NCBI GenBank assembly: GCA_023101885.1
Contig: JALPQD010000390.1
Coordinates: 546,757 to 610,756 of the forward strand
Direction: 5' to 3'
Length of the DNA stretch: 64,000 nt
Source of the DNA: Typhlomys cinereus
Taxonomy: Eukaryota > Chordata > Mammalia > Rodentia > Platacanthomyidae
The position numbers and the translations under genes were made by a program. Positions 11,614 through 23,619 of the stretch are shown here, one piece after another. The notes under the pieces were generated by a model that was not told where the DNA came from, searched no databases, and saw nothing but the letters and a program-made list of their open reading frames with translations. How positions within the stretch are numbered: position 1 is the first letter of the stretch; each line of letters opens with the position of its first letter.

Positions 11614-12229
11614 CCTGAGAGGCGTTTTATTGGGCACAAAATGAATGATTTAGAGAAAATAATTTTATAGTCACAGTAGAACTTGACATGGAAAATACGT
11701 AGGACTTCATGTAAGAAAAAGTGAGGTACTGGTTGAAGATCATATGCAGTACTGATTGCATATTCATAAGGAGTAAACTTCTGTATGTTAGTAAAATAGG
11801 GGAGAGTGGAATATACTGAAGACTTTTGAGCCTCAGTTATTTTATCAAAAGCGTTTTGCAGCCCTTTATTTATGTACATTTGAGTCCCAGTATATTTACT
11901 TTCTAGTTCTGTCTAGACTCTGTTCAGATGAACCACACCTCAACAGAGATTACTCTGGTGCCTCTCTAACCTTATTTACTGGAGGTTATTTCAAGACCTT
12001 GCCAGTTAGGAGTGGACCTGAAGCATGGTACCAGGGTACCCTATTGCAAAGTTTTCTCACAAGACTGTGGAAACTAAATGGGAAATGCTCTCAAAATCCA
12101 CCTCTTGGATGAAAATAACATGATCGTTCTCTTGTATCTTGGACCTGAATTAATCTCTTGCTCTGGATTAAACAAGCTACAAACTGCTTCATCACTATAA
12201 ACTTTAGTTTTATAAAGGAGGACATAGAG

Positions 12230-12465
12230 GGAGGTTTGGAGTTCACTTAAAAGGATGCTCCAGGGGAATAGGAGGGAGGAAGGCAGAAACATCTGGAGAA
12301 ATAGAGGGAGGGAGAGGGGTGAAAGGAAGGGCAAGGGAGGAGAGTTCAATGGGGGAGGATGGAAGAAGGGAGGGGGGAGGGAGAGAACAGGGGTACCTAC
12401 TGGGTTTGTATGATTAGGAAAAAAATAAAATGTGGGAGAAAAATTTTAAAAATGCCACAAAACCC
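12230..12465 (+). mobile_element. L1 3' UTR end fragment
   Basis: A long purine-rich tract (GGGAGG repeats) is followed by GGTACCTACTGGGTTTGTAT and an A-rich tail, the same order as the 3' end of the L1s elsewhere in the window, here on the + strand. It is diverged and has no coding part. Confidence 0.65.
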
Positions 12466-12744
12466 TCAGGGGAAAAAAAGTCTCCTGTGTTGTGTTTTAT
12501 GATGTATCAGGGCTTGTATTGCAATGTATATTTTCTGCTTGATACTTACCACACTGTGTCACTTGGTACCAGGGCTTGAGAAGTATTTATAGTACAGAAT
12601 GCATCTCTTTCAAACCCAGTGGTCTTAACAAACCACTGTGACTCTTTTGCTGTAACTATCACTTTGAAAGAGTGTTCTAGTATCTTTAGGTGTGTATTTG
12701 TAAAAGCCTTCTCAAAGTGTCAAATTTATAAATTGTCTTCAATT

Positions 12745-12757
12745 TTTTTTGTTTTGC

Positions 12758-12807
<50 letters not shown>

Positions 12808-12890
12808 TTGTGTGTGTATGTGTGTACCAGTGGAAGCTCAAAAGTGACACCTGGAAGCATCCTGGATTGCTATACCTTTTTATTGCTGTC
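12745..12890 (-). mobile_element. B4-like SINE, first half, with (TG)n
   Basis: A TG run (about 12757-12803) is followed by GTACCAGTGGAAGCTCAAAAG and a GACACCTGGAAGCATCCTGG segment, like the 3' part of B4 SINEs read backwards. The tRNA/ID-like half appears at 13320-13480, so the element was split by the LTR in between. Confidence 0.5.
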
Positions 12891-12894
12891 ATAG

Positions 12895-13312
12895 TTAGGC
12901 ACAGGTGTCAAATTGACAGTTCAGGATTTGAGCTCTGAGCACATTTGTAGAGAATTAATGGTTGAGTTAAGCCCACAGCAAACCTGCAAAAGATTGTCTA
13001 GCTCTTGGGGAGGCCCAGCCCATGGTGTGTGGGACTAGGCCCTGGAATAAAATACCAAGAGCTGATTGAGAAAGTTGGCAACCTTCTGTACACTTGGCCA
13101 GGCATGCTGGTCTGGCAACTAAGGATTGTCCATCTCTCAGCCATTATGTGGTGAAGGTATGGCCAATTCCCTTGGCCCTGGTGTTGGTGTGAGCTCTCCC
13201 GACAAGCTAGATTGAGAACAGTAACTGGAAAATTGTAAGAGAGAATAAACTCCTTGTTCCTTTAAGACACTTGATGCTCATTTATCAGCAACCATGCAGG
13301 TGAACTGCAACA
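12895..13312 (+). mobile_element. MaLR-type LTR inserted in a B4-like SINE
   Basis: Starting near GCACAGGTGTCAAATTGACAG and ending near GAGAATAAACTCCTTGTTCC...TTATCAGCAACC, this matches the order of the segments at 49575-50000 (+) and 18590-18870 (-). The AATAAA-type signal and the opening sequence fit a MaLR LTR. The boundaries are approximate. Confidence 0.55.
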
Positions 13313-13319
13313 ATTGTTT

Positions 13320-13485
13320 TGTTCTTGGATTATCCAGGGTCTGCCTTCTAGGGATGAAACTGAAGGTTACTCGCCATATCCATCTGACATTTTATATAGG
13401 ATCTGGGGATCTGAACCTGGATCTTTTTACTTGCTAGGCAAGCACTTTAACCCTTGAACCATCTCCAAATTCCTGAATTTGAATG
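13320..13485 (-). mobile_element. B4-like SINE, second half (tRNA/ID-like head)
   Basis: Read on the minus strand it begins near GGAGATGGTTCAAGGGTTAAAG and has a TCCAGGTTCAGATCCCCAGA box, like the tRNA-derived head of B4. It is the other half of 12745-12890. Confidence 0.55.
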
Positions 13486-16400
13486 CAGAACAATTTCAAA
13501 TTTTTTTTTAATTTAATTTTTTTTGTTTTGCAAGCTTATCGAGCACTATTTTCAAATTCTTCAGATTGCATTGTTCCAGTGTATCTTGCATTCGCAAGCA
13601 ATTGCTTAAGCTAATGAGAACCTTTCATTAGTACATCATCTTGATTAATTACAATTAATTCATAATAAATGTGAAGTTAGGTCACATTAATGATGTTAGT
13701 TAACACCGTGTATCCCTGTCAATAAACTGTTACTATTGTCTGTCTAGTAATTTACCTGATTCTAGATTTTCATTCCAACAATCTGCTTCCTCATTACTCT
13801 TTGGTTCCTGCTGATTTGTTTCTGGTTTTCCAGAAAGGGAATCTTGAAATAAGATATCAAGTAATGAAATTTATCCAGACACAAAGGAAGTACAATTAGT
13901 ATTGGGAGATAGTGTAAGACAGTGATTGAGAATACACAAGTACTATCTAGTTGGATTTTCTTATCATTAGCAGTGCAAAGGCGAATGCCTTCTGATAATT
14001 TGGACACACTGATGACAGTCAGAACAGGACAAGCTCCTTTGTTTGATGGTTTGCCTACTGGTTGGCCATTCATGACCCAGTTGGTGCCTGGGCACTTGCC
14101 AATGCAGGCATCTTGGATGAGGCCCAGTGAGTTGCACATGCACAGCAACATGGGTGGGGAGAAGACTGGTTGGAAAGGAGGAGTAGAGTGGAAGTTGGGT
14201 AATAGGGAACAAAAACATATAAATTCATTATGCTTGTTCATGAAAGCTTCAAAGAATAAGATGTTTTTTAAAATAGTAAAACTGAAAAAAAAAGAGTTCT
14301 GTCTTTGTGGCTAGTTGACTGAAGGGAGAATTGCATCATGCAAATGCTGCTGAATAACAAAGTGATTACTTTGATGAATACTTAATAATTTAAATTATGA
14401 AGCAGCATGATGATGCAATACAGGAAATATTAGTTGGTGACTAAATCAAGATAGTTATTGTTCAAATTGTTTTATTGTTCCTTTATGCTGGAAGCCTGAA
14501 ATTCTTCATGTCTAGTGATATATAAAACATATTAAAGGTTATTCTGAACTGTGGCCACCTGGTTGCTAAAGAAAAATTTAATTTCGTATTTCTATTCATT
14601 TGAGTTTGTTTGTATCCATTATCCACCGTTCCTTTGCCTTTCCAAACCTTCCCAGATTCTAGTAAGCAATGATATATATCAGAATATGGAAAGCAGATTA
14701 TTAATTAACGTGACTGGAGAACTTAGTAATCCATACATTCATCAAAATGTGCATATGTGTGCTGGGAAGTGAGCCTGGGTAAGTATGTGCTTGAAGGTGC
14801 TTACTGCCCTCCAGTCTCAATATATACAACTTTTATTTGTCCTCTGTGCCCTAGTAAATCTGAAACTCAAAGCATGTTTATATTTTCTCTTTTTGTCTGA
14901 TCCCTTGGGCATCCACTTCCATGAGGGGGTTGGTTCCAATTACTTAACCAATCCTTTCAAAAACTCTCTCTTGAGTATTGTGCAGAATTAAAGTCAGTGA
15001 GCTCCTTAATAAAGGTCTACTGAAAGAATCAGCTTTAAGATGCTATTATGTGTATTTATCCTTCCAAGTATCCAAGGCACTGAAAAGGATAAGTCTACAT
15101 TTTCAGGGTAATTCATTCACATATTGGGAATGATGCATTTTTAAATTCACTCTTTCTTGTGACTTGCTTCTTCTGAGATGTGTATTAATTGAGTGTATCA
15201 ATATATTTAGGGGGCCAGATTTCTGAAACTAAACTTGGTGACATAGGAAATCCCCATTGGTAAGCTAACCAGGAAGAATAATTTCTAATCAGTTGAATAT
15301 TTAACTTTTTTTAAACTTTAAATGATATAAATTAAATTCATAATATGTCAGATGTTTTTGAGCAGGGCCTGGTGTGAGGATAGTGAAATATGATCAAAGA
15401 ATTATTTTCTGAGAAAATGTTATAACTGAGAGGCTGCATAATTAGTGGAATGCAATTGATTTACTTCCCTGTAGTTTATTTAATTATGATTAGTGAAGAG
15501 ATCACTGAATCAGCTGATCTGAATATCCACTATGCTGGAATCTAAAGTCACATCTGTCAAATCACAGTTTTTCTTGATGAACATATTTCCACTGGGTAAG
15601 TATAGAGAATGCAAAACTTAATAGATTTCTATGTAGTCAGTACACTGTACACAGCATTATATTTAAACAGCACCTAAAGATGGATTGATAAGAAAAAAGA
15701 AAGATTGCTATGGGAAGGGGAGGATTGGAAATTAAGGTGTGAAAACATCATAATTTCACTGTATTTATGCATAAAGTTCTAAAAGAATAAAAATTAAATT
15801 AATGAAAATACAGTAATTGTCCCTGGCATATGTACTTTGCCTTTATTTGAGAACTAGTTATAAACCTTAAAGTTTAAGGTTTATAAATAAGGTTTATTAA
15901 TAAATTTTCTTTTATTCTGGTTCTTGTGATGAAACTCTCAGGCTTACAGAAGCTTGATCAATCTACATGTTCCAGCCCTTTCCATAACATTTTCAACTTA
16001 AATAATGTCACATAAATGCTGTTTCTATTTTCCTGTATAAACCCAAAATGAATTTCACATGTAGAAAGTATTAAATAACTGTGAGTTTTTGATCATCTCT
16101 CTAGCCTTTTCTTTTTTAAACTCCATTATCTCTACAACCACAAGAGAACACCAGTGCTTTCTTGTCAATAGTTTCTTGTTACCAAAAATGAAAGTTGGTT
16201 GCCTTCTGTTAGTATTCATTGGGAAGATCCCCCTCCCAACCAGAATGGTTTTGCATGATTGTTAAAAGAGTTATGAAAGCTATAAATATGCATATTGAAT
16301 CTAAAGGAGTAAAAAGTGAAAAAATTATATGCCTTATACTTATTTGTCCTTAACCTGGTCAATTAGTATGTATTCATTGATGAACAAAATTCTTTTACAT

Positions 16401-16696
16401 AAGCAGCTGTTTTTAAGATACTCCTGGTTCCAAAGCAGCTGTTTTTAGATGGGCAACCTGGTAACTAAAGAACTTGCCTAAGTTAAACTCCACATTTCAC
16501 GTGTATGTCTTAAACTCTGATTCCCCACAAAAGTAGACAACCATAGAACCCAGTGAGGTTTGCAATGATTCAGAGCACTGGGACCACAGAACAGGTGTCT
16601 GCAAGGATTTAGCCAGAAGACCTGGGTTCAAACTCAAGTGACCAAACTTAAATCTAGGACAATATTGTTGAGTCTTACCTGTGAATTACCACATAG

Positions 16697-16718
16697 AAAA
16701 ATGTCTTTCTCATTACAG
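16697..16718 (+). other. Predicted splice acceptor upstream of OR 16733
   Basis: TGTCTTTCTCATTACAG is a strong acceptor ending at 16717-16718, 14 bases before the ATG. It would join a non-coding 5' exon to the coding exon. Confidence 0.65.
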
Positions 16719-16732
16719 ATAGGACCAGGGGA

Positions 16733-17689
16733 ATGAATCTCAGAAATCAAACTCTGGTGACAGAGTTTATCTTTATGGGCTTAACAAGTTCCTTCCAGCT
16801 CCAGCTTGTCCTCTTTCTGACCTTTCTCTGTGTTTACCTGGTTACTCTTCTGGGAAACCTGGGCATGATCACTCTCATTCGCATGGACTCCAGACTCCAC
16901 ACCCCCATGTACTTTTTGCTCAGCCACTTGTCCTTTGTGGATGCCTGCTCCTCTTCTGTCATCGGACCCAAGATGTTGTCTGACATCTTCGCAGAGAAAA
17001 AAGTGATCTCTTTCTTAGGTTGTGCCATCCAGTTATGTTTGTTCAGCCAGTTCGTGGTGACAGAATGTTTCCTTCTGGCTTCCATGGCATATGACCGATA
17101 TGTAGCCGTCTGTAAGCCCTTGCTGTACACACTCATTATGTCGCAGCAGGTTTGCGTGCAGCTGGTGGCAGGGCCTTATGTCATAGCCCTCGTAAGTACT
17201 GTGATCCACACGACTTTTGCCTTTCGCCTACCTTACTGTGGTCCAAATCTCATCAATCACTTCTTCTGTGACCTCCTTCCTGTTTTCTCCTTGGCATGTG
17301 CGGATACCTTGGTGAATAAATTCTTGCTTTTCATTCTGGCTGGCTTCCTGGGCGTACTCAGTGGCATCATCCTCCTGGTGTCCTATGTACATATTGTCAT
17401 TGCCATTCTGAGGATCCGCTCTGCTGATGGAAGACGCAAAGCCTTCTCCACCTGCTCCTCACACCTGACGGCTGTCACCATTCTTTATGGGACCCTCTTC
17501 TTTATCTATGTCCGCCCCAGCTCTAGCTTTTCCTTGGATATCAACAAAGTGGTTTCACTCTTTTACACAGCCGTGATTCCCATGTTGAACCCAATTATTT
17601 ACAGCCTGAGAAACAAGGAGGTGAAAGATGCATTCATAAGGACATTTGAAAAGAAGTTTTACTACTGTTTGCAAGATAAAATATTATAG
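16733..17689 (+). CDS. Olfactory receptor, class II, family 5-like
   Basis: This is a complete 318-residue odorant receptor, expected in the olfactory cilium membrane and coupled to Golf. It aligns without gaps to the 8907 protein: NQT glycosylation site at 5-7, GN at 41-42, HTPMYFLL at 56-63, canonical [10 protein letters not shown] at 118-127, C97 and C179, SY at 217-218, KAFSTCSSH at 236-244, and a canonical PMLNPIIY at 283-290. The C-terminus is four residues longer (YYCLQDKIL). The ATG is supported by the splice acceptor just upstream. A possible poly(A) signal AATAAA is at 17863-17868. Its sequence is closer to the 52493 receptor in the TM6-TM7 region ([20 protein letters not shown]) than the 8907 gene is. 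Confidence 0.95.
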   Translation: MNLRNQTLVTEFIFMGLTSSFQLQLVLFLTFLCVYLVTLLGNLGMITLIRMDSRLHTPMYFLLSHLSFVDACSSSVIGPKMLSDIFAEKKVISFLGCAIQLCLFSQFVVTECFLLASMAYDRYVAVCKPLLYTLIMSQQVCVQLVAGPYVIALVSTVIHTTFAFRLPYCGPNLINHFFCDLLPVFSLACADTLVNKFLLFILAGFLGVLSGIILLVSYVHIVIAILRIRSADGRRKAFSTCSSHLTAVTILYGTLFFIYVRPSSSFSLDINKVVSLFYTAVIPMLNPIIYSLRNKEVKDAFIRTFEKKFYYCLQDKIL

Positions 17690-18589
17690 GGACGAGTTTC
17701 ACTGGAAAACAGTTATCTCAGTTCAATTGTCTTCTCTTTGATCCCAAGGAGTTTAGACTCATGGCTCTAAATGAAGCTTCATGAGTTACAGAAAGTATAT
17801 TCTATTCATTATTTTGAGCTTTGTAACTAGGTAATGACAGAGTCCTTGTTAAAATGACACTGAATAAATGATTAATATAAACTTTGTGAAGTATAGTATC
17901 TTTGTTTTGGTTTGCAGGATATTTAGTCTTAAATTATCCTTCATGACATGACAGATGGATTTATAATCTTTATATTGCATCTTTTCAAGGCCATTTGCTA
18001 AAGAAAGCGTTGACATGTATCTGAAAATCATAGTTACCTCTACAAGTATCTTCATGTTTGGAATAGACATTTTCTGGAAAGGTTCTTTGATACCTGTGAT
18101 CTCTTGTTACAGTAAGAGCTTTGGGTATTTTGTCACTGCAGGTCAATAATTTAGAACTCACCTTCATGAAATGTACTGTGGGTTTTACTATGTACTAGGA
18201 ACTGTTTTTAATAAACAGTAGTTTTATTTTACTTTTCATCATTGTTTGAGGAATTGACTAGCATCATGATGAATATGCCTTCTTGAAGAACCAGTACCCA
18301 TGGACTTATAACATGTTCTCTCATTTCTCACTCTAGAAGCAAATATTTTCCATGCATTCTTTTGTCTGTCTTGTATACAAAACAATACATGAAAAAATTA
18401 TAAAATGCCATCAGCTGACACATACTAATATGAGATTCACTGAGCTCCATACCCAACACAATACAACAAAACAAACTATGATAGGAGGAAGAGAGTTTGA
18501 TAGGAATAAAAGAGGAGTCAGGCAGATGGACAGGGTAAAAGAGAATAATGGATGGTGAATATGACTAAAATATGCTATGTATGCCTATT
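17690..18589. other. Unassigned OR 3' flank
   Basis: I see no gene or clear repeat in this AT-rich stretch apart from the possible poly(A) signal near 17863. Confidence 0.4.
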
Positions 18590-18870
18590 GTTGCAGTTCA
18601 CTTGCATTGTTGCTGATAAATTACCATCAATTGGCTTAAGGGAGAGGATTTATTTCCTTTTACCATTTCCAGTTATAATTGTTTGTCAGCTTGGCTGGAG
18701 ATCTCACAACCACCAACACCAGGGTTGATGGAACTGGCCACACCATTTCCACATAACAGTTGAGAAAGAGACAATTTTCACTTGCCAAACCATCATGTCT
18801 GACCAAGTATGTAGGAGAGTGCCAACTTTCTTAACCATTCTCTGTATTTTAGTCAGGACCATGCTCCATT
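18590..18870 (-). mobile_element. MaLR-type LTR, minus orientation
   Basis: This is the reverse complement of the 13020-13312 element in order: GTTGCAGTTCACTTGCATTG, GTTGCTGATAAAT, then ACAACCACCAACACCAGGG and TGGCCACACC. It lies just upstream of the OR5AK-like pseudogene. Confidence 0.55.
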
Positions 18871-18989
18871 GTTCACCAAAACATGATTTGATAATAATAA
18901 AATTCACTTGGCAGTATTTACCATGAACATCTAAGTCAAAGAAGTGACAAGAGATAGAAAAATTTTCCCATGAAGTTAGGAAGATTCCA

Positions 18990-19018
18990 CTCTCTCTTGG
19001 CTCTTTGGTCCTTTCTAG
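18990..19018 (+). other. Splice acceptor remnant upstream of the OR5AK-like pseudogene
   Basis: CTCTCTCTTGGCTCTTTGGTCCTTTCTAG is a strong pyrimidine tract ending in AG at 19017-19018, 13 bases before the ancestral ATG at 19032. Confidence 0.55.
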
Positions 19019-19031
19019 ACTTTCAGGGGCC

Positions 19032-19954
19032 ATGAGACAAGGAAATGATACTGGAGTCACTGGCTTCTATCTCCTGGGATTTGGTGTCCAGCGAGAGTTT
19101 CAGTGTGTCCTCTTCATCATGTTCCTCATCATCTTTGTGACATCCATGGTGGGGAACACTGGCATGATCCTCCTCATCAACACTGATTCCAGGCCTCAGA
19201 CCCCCCCCATGTGTTTTTTCTTAAAACACCTGGCTTTTATGGATATCTGTTACACATCCTCTATCATGCTTAAGATGCTGCAAAACTTCATAGTAGAAGT
19301 CAAATCTATATCATTTAGGTGATGCACCATGCAGTTATCGGTCTGTGTAACATTTGCAACCTGTAGTTGTTACGTCCTGGCAGCTATGGGCAGCGGTCCA
19401 TTATGTAGCTATCTGTAATACTCTACAATCATATTCTGGCAAGTGTGCATCCAGCTGGTGGCTGGTTCATATCTCATGGGGTCGATAAATTTCTCAGTCC
19501 ACATGGGATTTATGCTTTCCCAGTTGTACTGCAAGTCCAGCAAAACCAATAATTTTTGGTGACATTCCCACAATTGTCACTCTTTCATGTTCCAACACTG
19601 ACATTAACTTCCTGCTGATCTTGATCTTTGTGGGATTTAACTTGATGTTCACCGTGTCCATGGTCATCCTCTCCTATGCATTCATCATGGCCACCATCCT
19701 GAAGATGTCTTCAACTGCAAGAGAGGAAGAAGACCTTCTCCACCTCTGCCTCCCACCTGACAGCAGTTACTATTTTCTATGGGACCCTCTCTTACATGTA
19801 CCTCCAGCCTCACTCTGACCATTCTGAGGAGAATATGAAGGTGGCCTCTGTATGTTACAGCATTTTGATTCCCATGTTGAACCCACTGATCTACAGCTTG
19901 AGAAATGAAGAAGTCAAAGAAAGTTTTAAAGCAATAGGCAAAAAGTTCTACTGA
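19032..19954 (+). pseudogene. Olfactory receptor pseudogene, OR5AK-like
   Basis: This is a broken class II OR that resembles the OR5AK subfamily: MRQGNDTGVTGFYLLGFG at the start, [31 protein letters not shown] in TM5-IL3 and YGTLSY-type TM6, ending at a TGA (19952-19954). Lesions: an extra in-frame proline codon in a C-run at 19200-19208 with PMYFF changed to PMCFF; a TGA at 19320-19322 just after SISFR; frameshifts around 19390-19410 that destroy the DRY motif; and a further frameshift near 19725-19735 before the KAFSTC equivalent. The start is taken at 19032, which follows the acceptor, and not at the in-frame ATG at 19005. It is more diverged from the other ORs here than they are from each other. 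Confidence 0.92.
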
Positions 19955-20945
19955 GCAATGATGCATTACCATAAAATAGTAATTCTGAAATTGAAAATAT
20001 GCTCAGGTCTACTTCTGTCAATATATAAAATCTAAGAAGGCAAAAAAAAAGTCCAGGAAGTGAGTTCAGGCTAATTTTTATGCAGTATCATTTGAGAATC
20101 ATCATATGATTCTCATGATGAACTCTTTATCAACATTATTTTAAATTTTAAGAAGCATATACAGAAGTGCAAAATGTGTTCTTTCAAGTATTTTAATGTA
20201 TAGAAAATACCAAATTTATATATAATAAATATTGAAATGATTAATATTAATATTAAACAGCTTTTCTAAATTATCTTTAGTAATGTCCTTTATGAATTAA
20301 ATTATAATTATTGTATAAATATGCACATAAAATAATTGTGTCATTTTAATAATCATCCTATGATTTGAGCAATCTTTAATACCTAATATATAACCTTTAC
20401 ATTTAGCACTTTAAAATGTTGTTTTGTATTTTTAAATTTTGTATCTTTAGTTACCCTCTACATTGTCTTCCCATCTGTCTGTGGAATAGTAAATCCTGAA
20501 AACATTTTCTACCATATAACTGATGGATATAATTCAAAATTAAGAGATTAGCATTCATTTGTAAACTGTACATAAATCTTATTGATACTAATAATATCTA
20601 CATGAACTCAGCAGGAATTCTAATGGAGATACAGAGATCTTCCAGTCAGGAAAAATATGATAGCAGGAACACTTGAGCAGATGCATCATGGAAACCCATG
20701 TGTGTGGTGAATTGAGTGCTGGAGAGAAAATGTTTGGGACCATTTTCCTATCTTGTCACTCCATCTTAGCTTTTTAGACGTCTTCTGGTCAGCCAGAAAC
20801 TCATCCTGGAATAAATTTGTGCATCAGAGGTTCAAGTTCAATCTCTGTTGAGTCAAAGATGGTGTGCATTTCCCTGATTATTCCCTCCATGGTATCATTT
20901 AATTGTCATGTCAGGCATTTGTTTGATGTTCATTAATGTAGTTGT
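19955..20945. other. Unassigned AT-rich spacer
   Basis: I see no gene or identifiable repeat in this stretch. Confidence 0.4.
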
Positions 20946-21220
20946 TGAGGGATGGGGAGATGGTTCAGGGGTGAAAGCCTATGTCTCACAAGCAAAAGGA
21001 CCTAAGTTTAGATGCCCAGATCTCTTTTAAAAGTTCCGCATTGAAATGGTGTCAACCTATAATTCCTGCCCTGGGAAGGTAGGGCCTGAGAAACTCCAGA
21101 ACAAAACAGTAAGGAGCAATATAGAATGATTCCTGATGTCCTTTGACCTCCATAGGCACACAGTGAAGTGCCCTCTGTTTTACACACAGACACATACACA
21201 CACACACACACAAAAAAAAA
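20946..21220 (+). mobile_element. B3-like SINE
   Basis: It has a tRNA-like head (GGATGGGGAGATGGTTCAGG), a GGACCTAAGTTTAGATGCCC box, a CCTTTGACCTCCATAGGCAC segment and a CACA-rich end before an A run. That order matches B3-type SINEs. Confidence 0.65.
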
Positions 21221-21547
21221 TAGATGTCGAAATTATTGAACATGAATGTGCTCACACTGAATGAGAAAAGGTTCTACTCTATTCCCATATAACACAGAAA
21301 ACTCTCTTAGGGTGGTCCATATGCTACTTGTAAGTATCAGTAGAGAAGTTGATATCTTCAACCAGATTTGCAAGTCAATTGTGAGCAAAATTGGCCAGCT
21401 TCATAGAAAAAGATATGTCTAGAACCCCAGTAAAGAAGTGTGTTTTCTAGAATGCAGAGTACTGATGACTCTAAAATGCTCTGCCGGAATCAGCCCAACC
21501 AACATTCTCCCCATCCTAAGGTTCAGGGAATCTTCCAGAAGAGGGGC

Positions 21548-21931
21548 TGTTGGGTCGGCCCAGGCAAGATGACACTGGGAGGAACAAGGAATAGCCGAGC
21601 ACATGGGGCCTAAGATGGCCCTGGAGCTAGTGTGCTGGGTGTAACCCTGTTTGCATCACAGGTGAACCCTGATTGGTTGGTAAGAGTTCCGTAATGCTGA
21701 CCCTAGCCCATGAAGCCTGCGTGCTGCGCTGACCTTTAATATGATTGGCTGCCCATTTTGTGCCTCGTAGTTTTTGCCTTTATAAACTGCTGTGCTGCAT
21801 ACAATAAAGTGAGTTCATGCTTCGATTTAACTCTCTGCCATACCTGATTGTCTCCCAGGACCTAGGAGGTGAAGGGGCAGGCAGCGCACTCACCTCTCTC
21901 CTTCCCGGTGGCCAGGAGCTGACCCCCTACA
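21548..21931 (+). mobile_element. Solo ERV LTR (class II-like)
   Basis: The segment begins TGTTGGG and ends CCCTACA, with a TATAAA at 21781-21786 and an AATAAA at 21803-21808. It is bounded by GGGGC (21543-21547 and 21932-21936; six bases if the adjoining A is counted). Those are the marks of a single retroviral LTR left by recombination. No internal retroviral gene is present. The ERVK-like label is a guess from the TGTTGGG opening. Confidence 0.65.
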
Positions 21932-22129
21932 GGGGCGATAAGATTGTAAGAGCCTATAGGTGATAAGGTTCATAGATTGCCAGGACATTCTACTCAAGAT
22001 AGGGCTGCCACATCCAGAAACTTACTGCAGTGAGATTTATCCTCACTAGACCTGCACTATGACTGACATATTAACTTTTCTTCCTAGACTAGCAAAAAAT
22101 TCAGGAGATATAATTACATACAGGTAGAA

Positions 22130-22450
22130 TCTTAGGGGCTAGGGTTAGACAAGTGAAGGACAGTGCCCTTCTCAGTAGGTCTCTCCAAGGGAAGGGCCAC
22201 TTAATTTTCCACAGAGATCTGAGCCTACACTTATATAGAATATCTGAACAGAACCCTGTGGTCCACACAAGCAGACAGGCAGGAAGGTGTGTGGGAGAGG
22301 ATGGATTAGTGAATGGAAGGGAGGGTGAAAAAGGGAGGAGAAAAGGAAGGAGGGGAAGAGGAGGGAGGGGGTAAGGCCAATTATCAACTATTTTTGTAAT
22401 TAATAAGATTTTTATTTTTATGACTTTTGCAAACATACTGAGTATTCATT
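22130..22450 (+). mobile_element. Ancient L1 3' end (tentative)
   Basis: A GGGAGG-rich purine tract (22290-22370) is followed by an A/T-rich tail. It resembles an old L1 3' UTR but is too diverged for a firm call. Confidence 0.35.
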
Positions 22451-23518
22451 CCTTCCAAGAAGATTTAATATTAAAAATGTTATAAAGGAAATGTGGCTTG
22501 ATAAACAGAACAGTTTGGGATAGAAAAAACATAGAGATAAGAATCCCTACATGCATAGAGGGGCAAAGAGTTTACTTATGTTTCTATATGCATATTCATT
22601 TCCATCCTCTTGAAACCCTAATCTTCATGTTGTGCTTGAAGTAACATAAGTCGTGTGGGAACTGCTTCTTCACACTCTATTTCTGATGCAAGTCATCTCA
22701 GGAAGTATAAAGAGAAAGTGAGATGCAAGACAACATGCAGCTATGGTTAAATTACTGAGCTGCAAAACTGGAATCTTGTTCCACAATTAACTACATAGAA
22801 TGTCTTACAAATAGTCCCTCTGTGGGCCAGAAAATTAAGATAATCACTCAAGTTTTCTCCTCCACTGGTTGGAGGTTTCAAATGTTAACATCCACAGGTG
22901 TGAGATAACTGATAAATTCTTACATTTAAGCCAAGGAAATACAGCTTTTCTTATATTAGCAGCAGAACACATTCTTCCTGTTAGCTCACTGGCCATTCCA
23001 GAGGGAATGTTCAGATTCATCTTGCTAGCCTCAGATAAGTTGTCACCATTCAACAGCTTATTCATCAAAGTTTCAAATTTGTCCAACAGAACATAAGAGG
23101 CAGAGGATGGGGTACCATCAAAAGATGTGCTCTGGAAATGATGTGGTCACTGACTTAAATGTTAGAACAGATTCCATTGAAACATTCCATGAAAACATTC
23201 CATTATGAGACTGCACACCTTCTTGAAAAGCTATTGGCAGTTAGTGTTTGTTATAGACGGCTGATACAATATCTTCAGTAGTGTTGCCACTGGCAAGATG
23301 CCTATGTTCCTATAAATAAAATTTCCCTCATGCTTGTACAAGCCATGTCAATTAAACTCAGTGGGCTTCAAAGTAAAGAGACATGAAACTAGAAGGGGAA
23401 TTAGTTGGAAAGAAGAAAAGACTCAACAGATGGGAGAAGAAGACAAGAGAGGACAATGAAGGGATGAAAAGAATCAAAATACATTATACATATCTATAAC
23501 ATTAGTAAAATTGCTTTC
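22451..23518. other. Unassigned spacer
   Basis: I see no gene and no identifiable repeat in this stretch. Confidence 0.4.
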
Positions 23519-23615
23519 CTGGGTTGGGGATATGACTCTGTGGTAGGGTACTTGTTTAGCATATTCTAGGCCCTAAATTCAATTTTCAACACCAAAATAA
23601 ATAAAGAAACAAATA
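23519..23615 (+). mobile_element. ID-like SINE, diverged
   Basis: GGGTTGGGGATATGACTCTG followed by TGGTAGGGTACTTGTTTAGC, a GGCCCTAAATTCAATTTTCA segment and an A-rich tail matches the order of ID/BC1-type SINEs. Confidence 0.55.
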
Positions 23616-23619
23616 GCGT

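Larger units (their letters stand above)
5460..11880 (+). repeat. Tandem duplication unit 2 (carries the intact OR at 8907)
   Basis: This is homologous to unit 1 (126-5450) along most of its length. Homology continues past the OR to about 10680, is interrupted by an L1 fragment (10690-11613), and resumes weakly at 11620-11760. The 6040-7420 part has no match in unit 1 and no gene that I recognise; it holds CT and CA simple repeats near 6660-6705 and 6999-7014. The stretch 7590-8890 is non-coding flank conserved with unit 1. Confidence 0.78.
11880..17690 (+). repeat. Third, diverged OR duplication unit (carries OR 16733)
   Basis: 11840-12010 resembles 5590-5720 and 300-410 (GT.CATTTGA...TTCTGTCTAGACT...), which suggests an older copy of the same unit that ends in the OR at 16733. 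Its later part, 14940-16310, aligns with 25250-26420. Non-coding stretches at 13490-16700 contain no recognisable gene. A 159-codon minus-strand open frame at 13762-14241 has no family resemblance that I can see. Confidence 0.55.

Noticed and set aside
13762..14241. 159-codon minus-strand open frame
   Set aside because: No family likeness, no conserved motif and no flanking gene structure. It overlaps frames of similar length on both strands.
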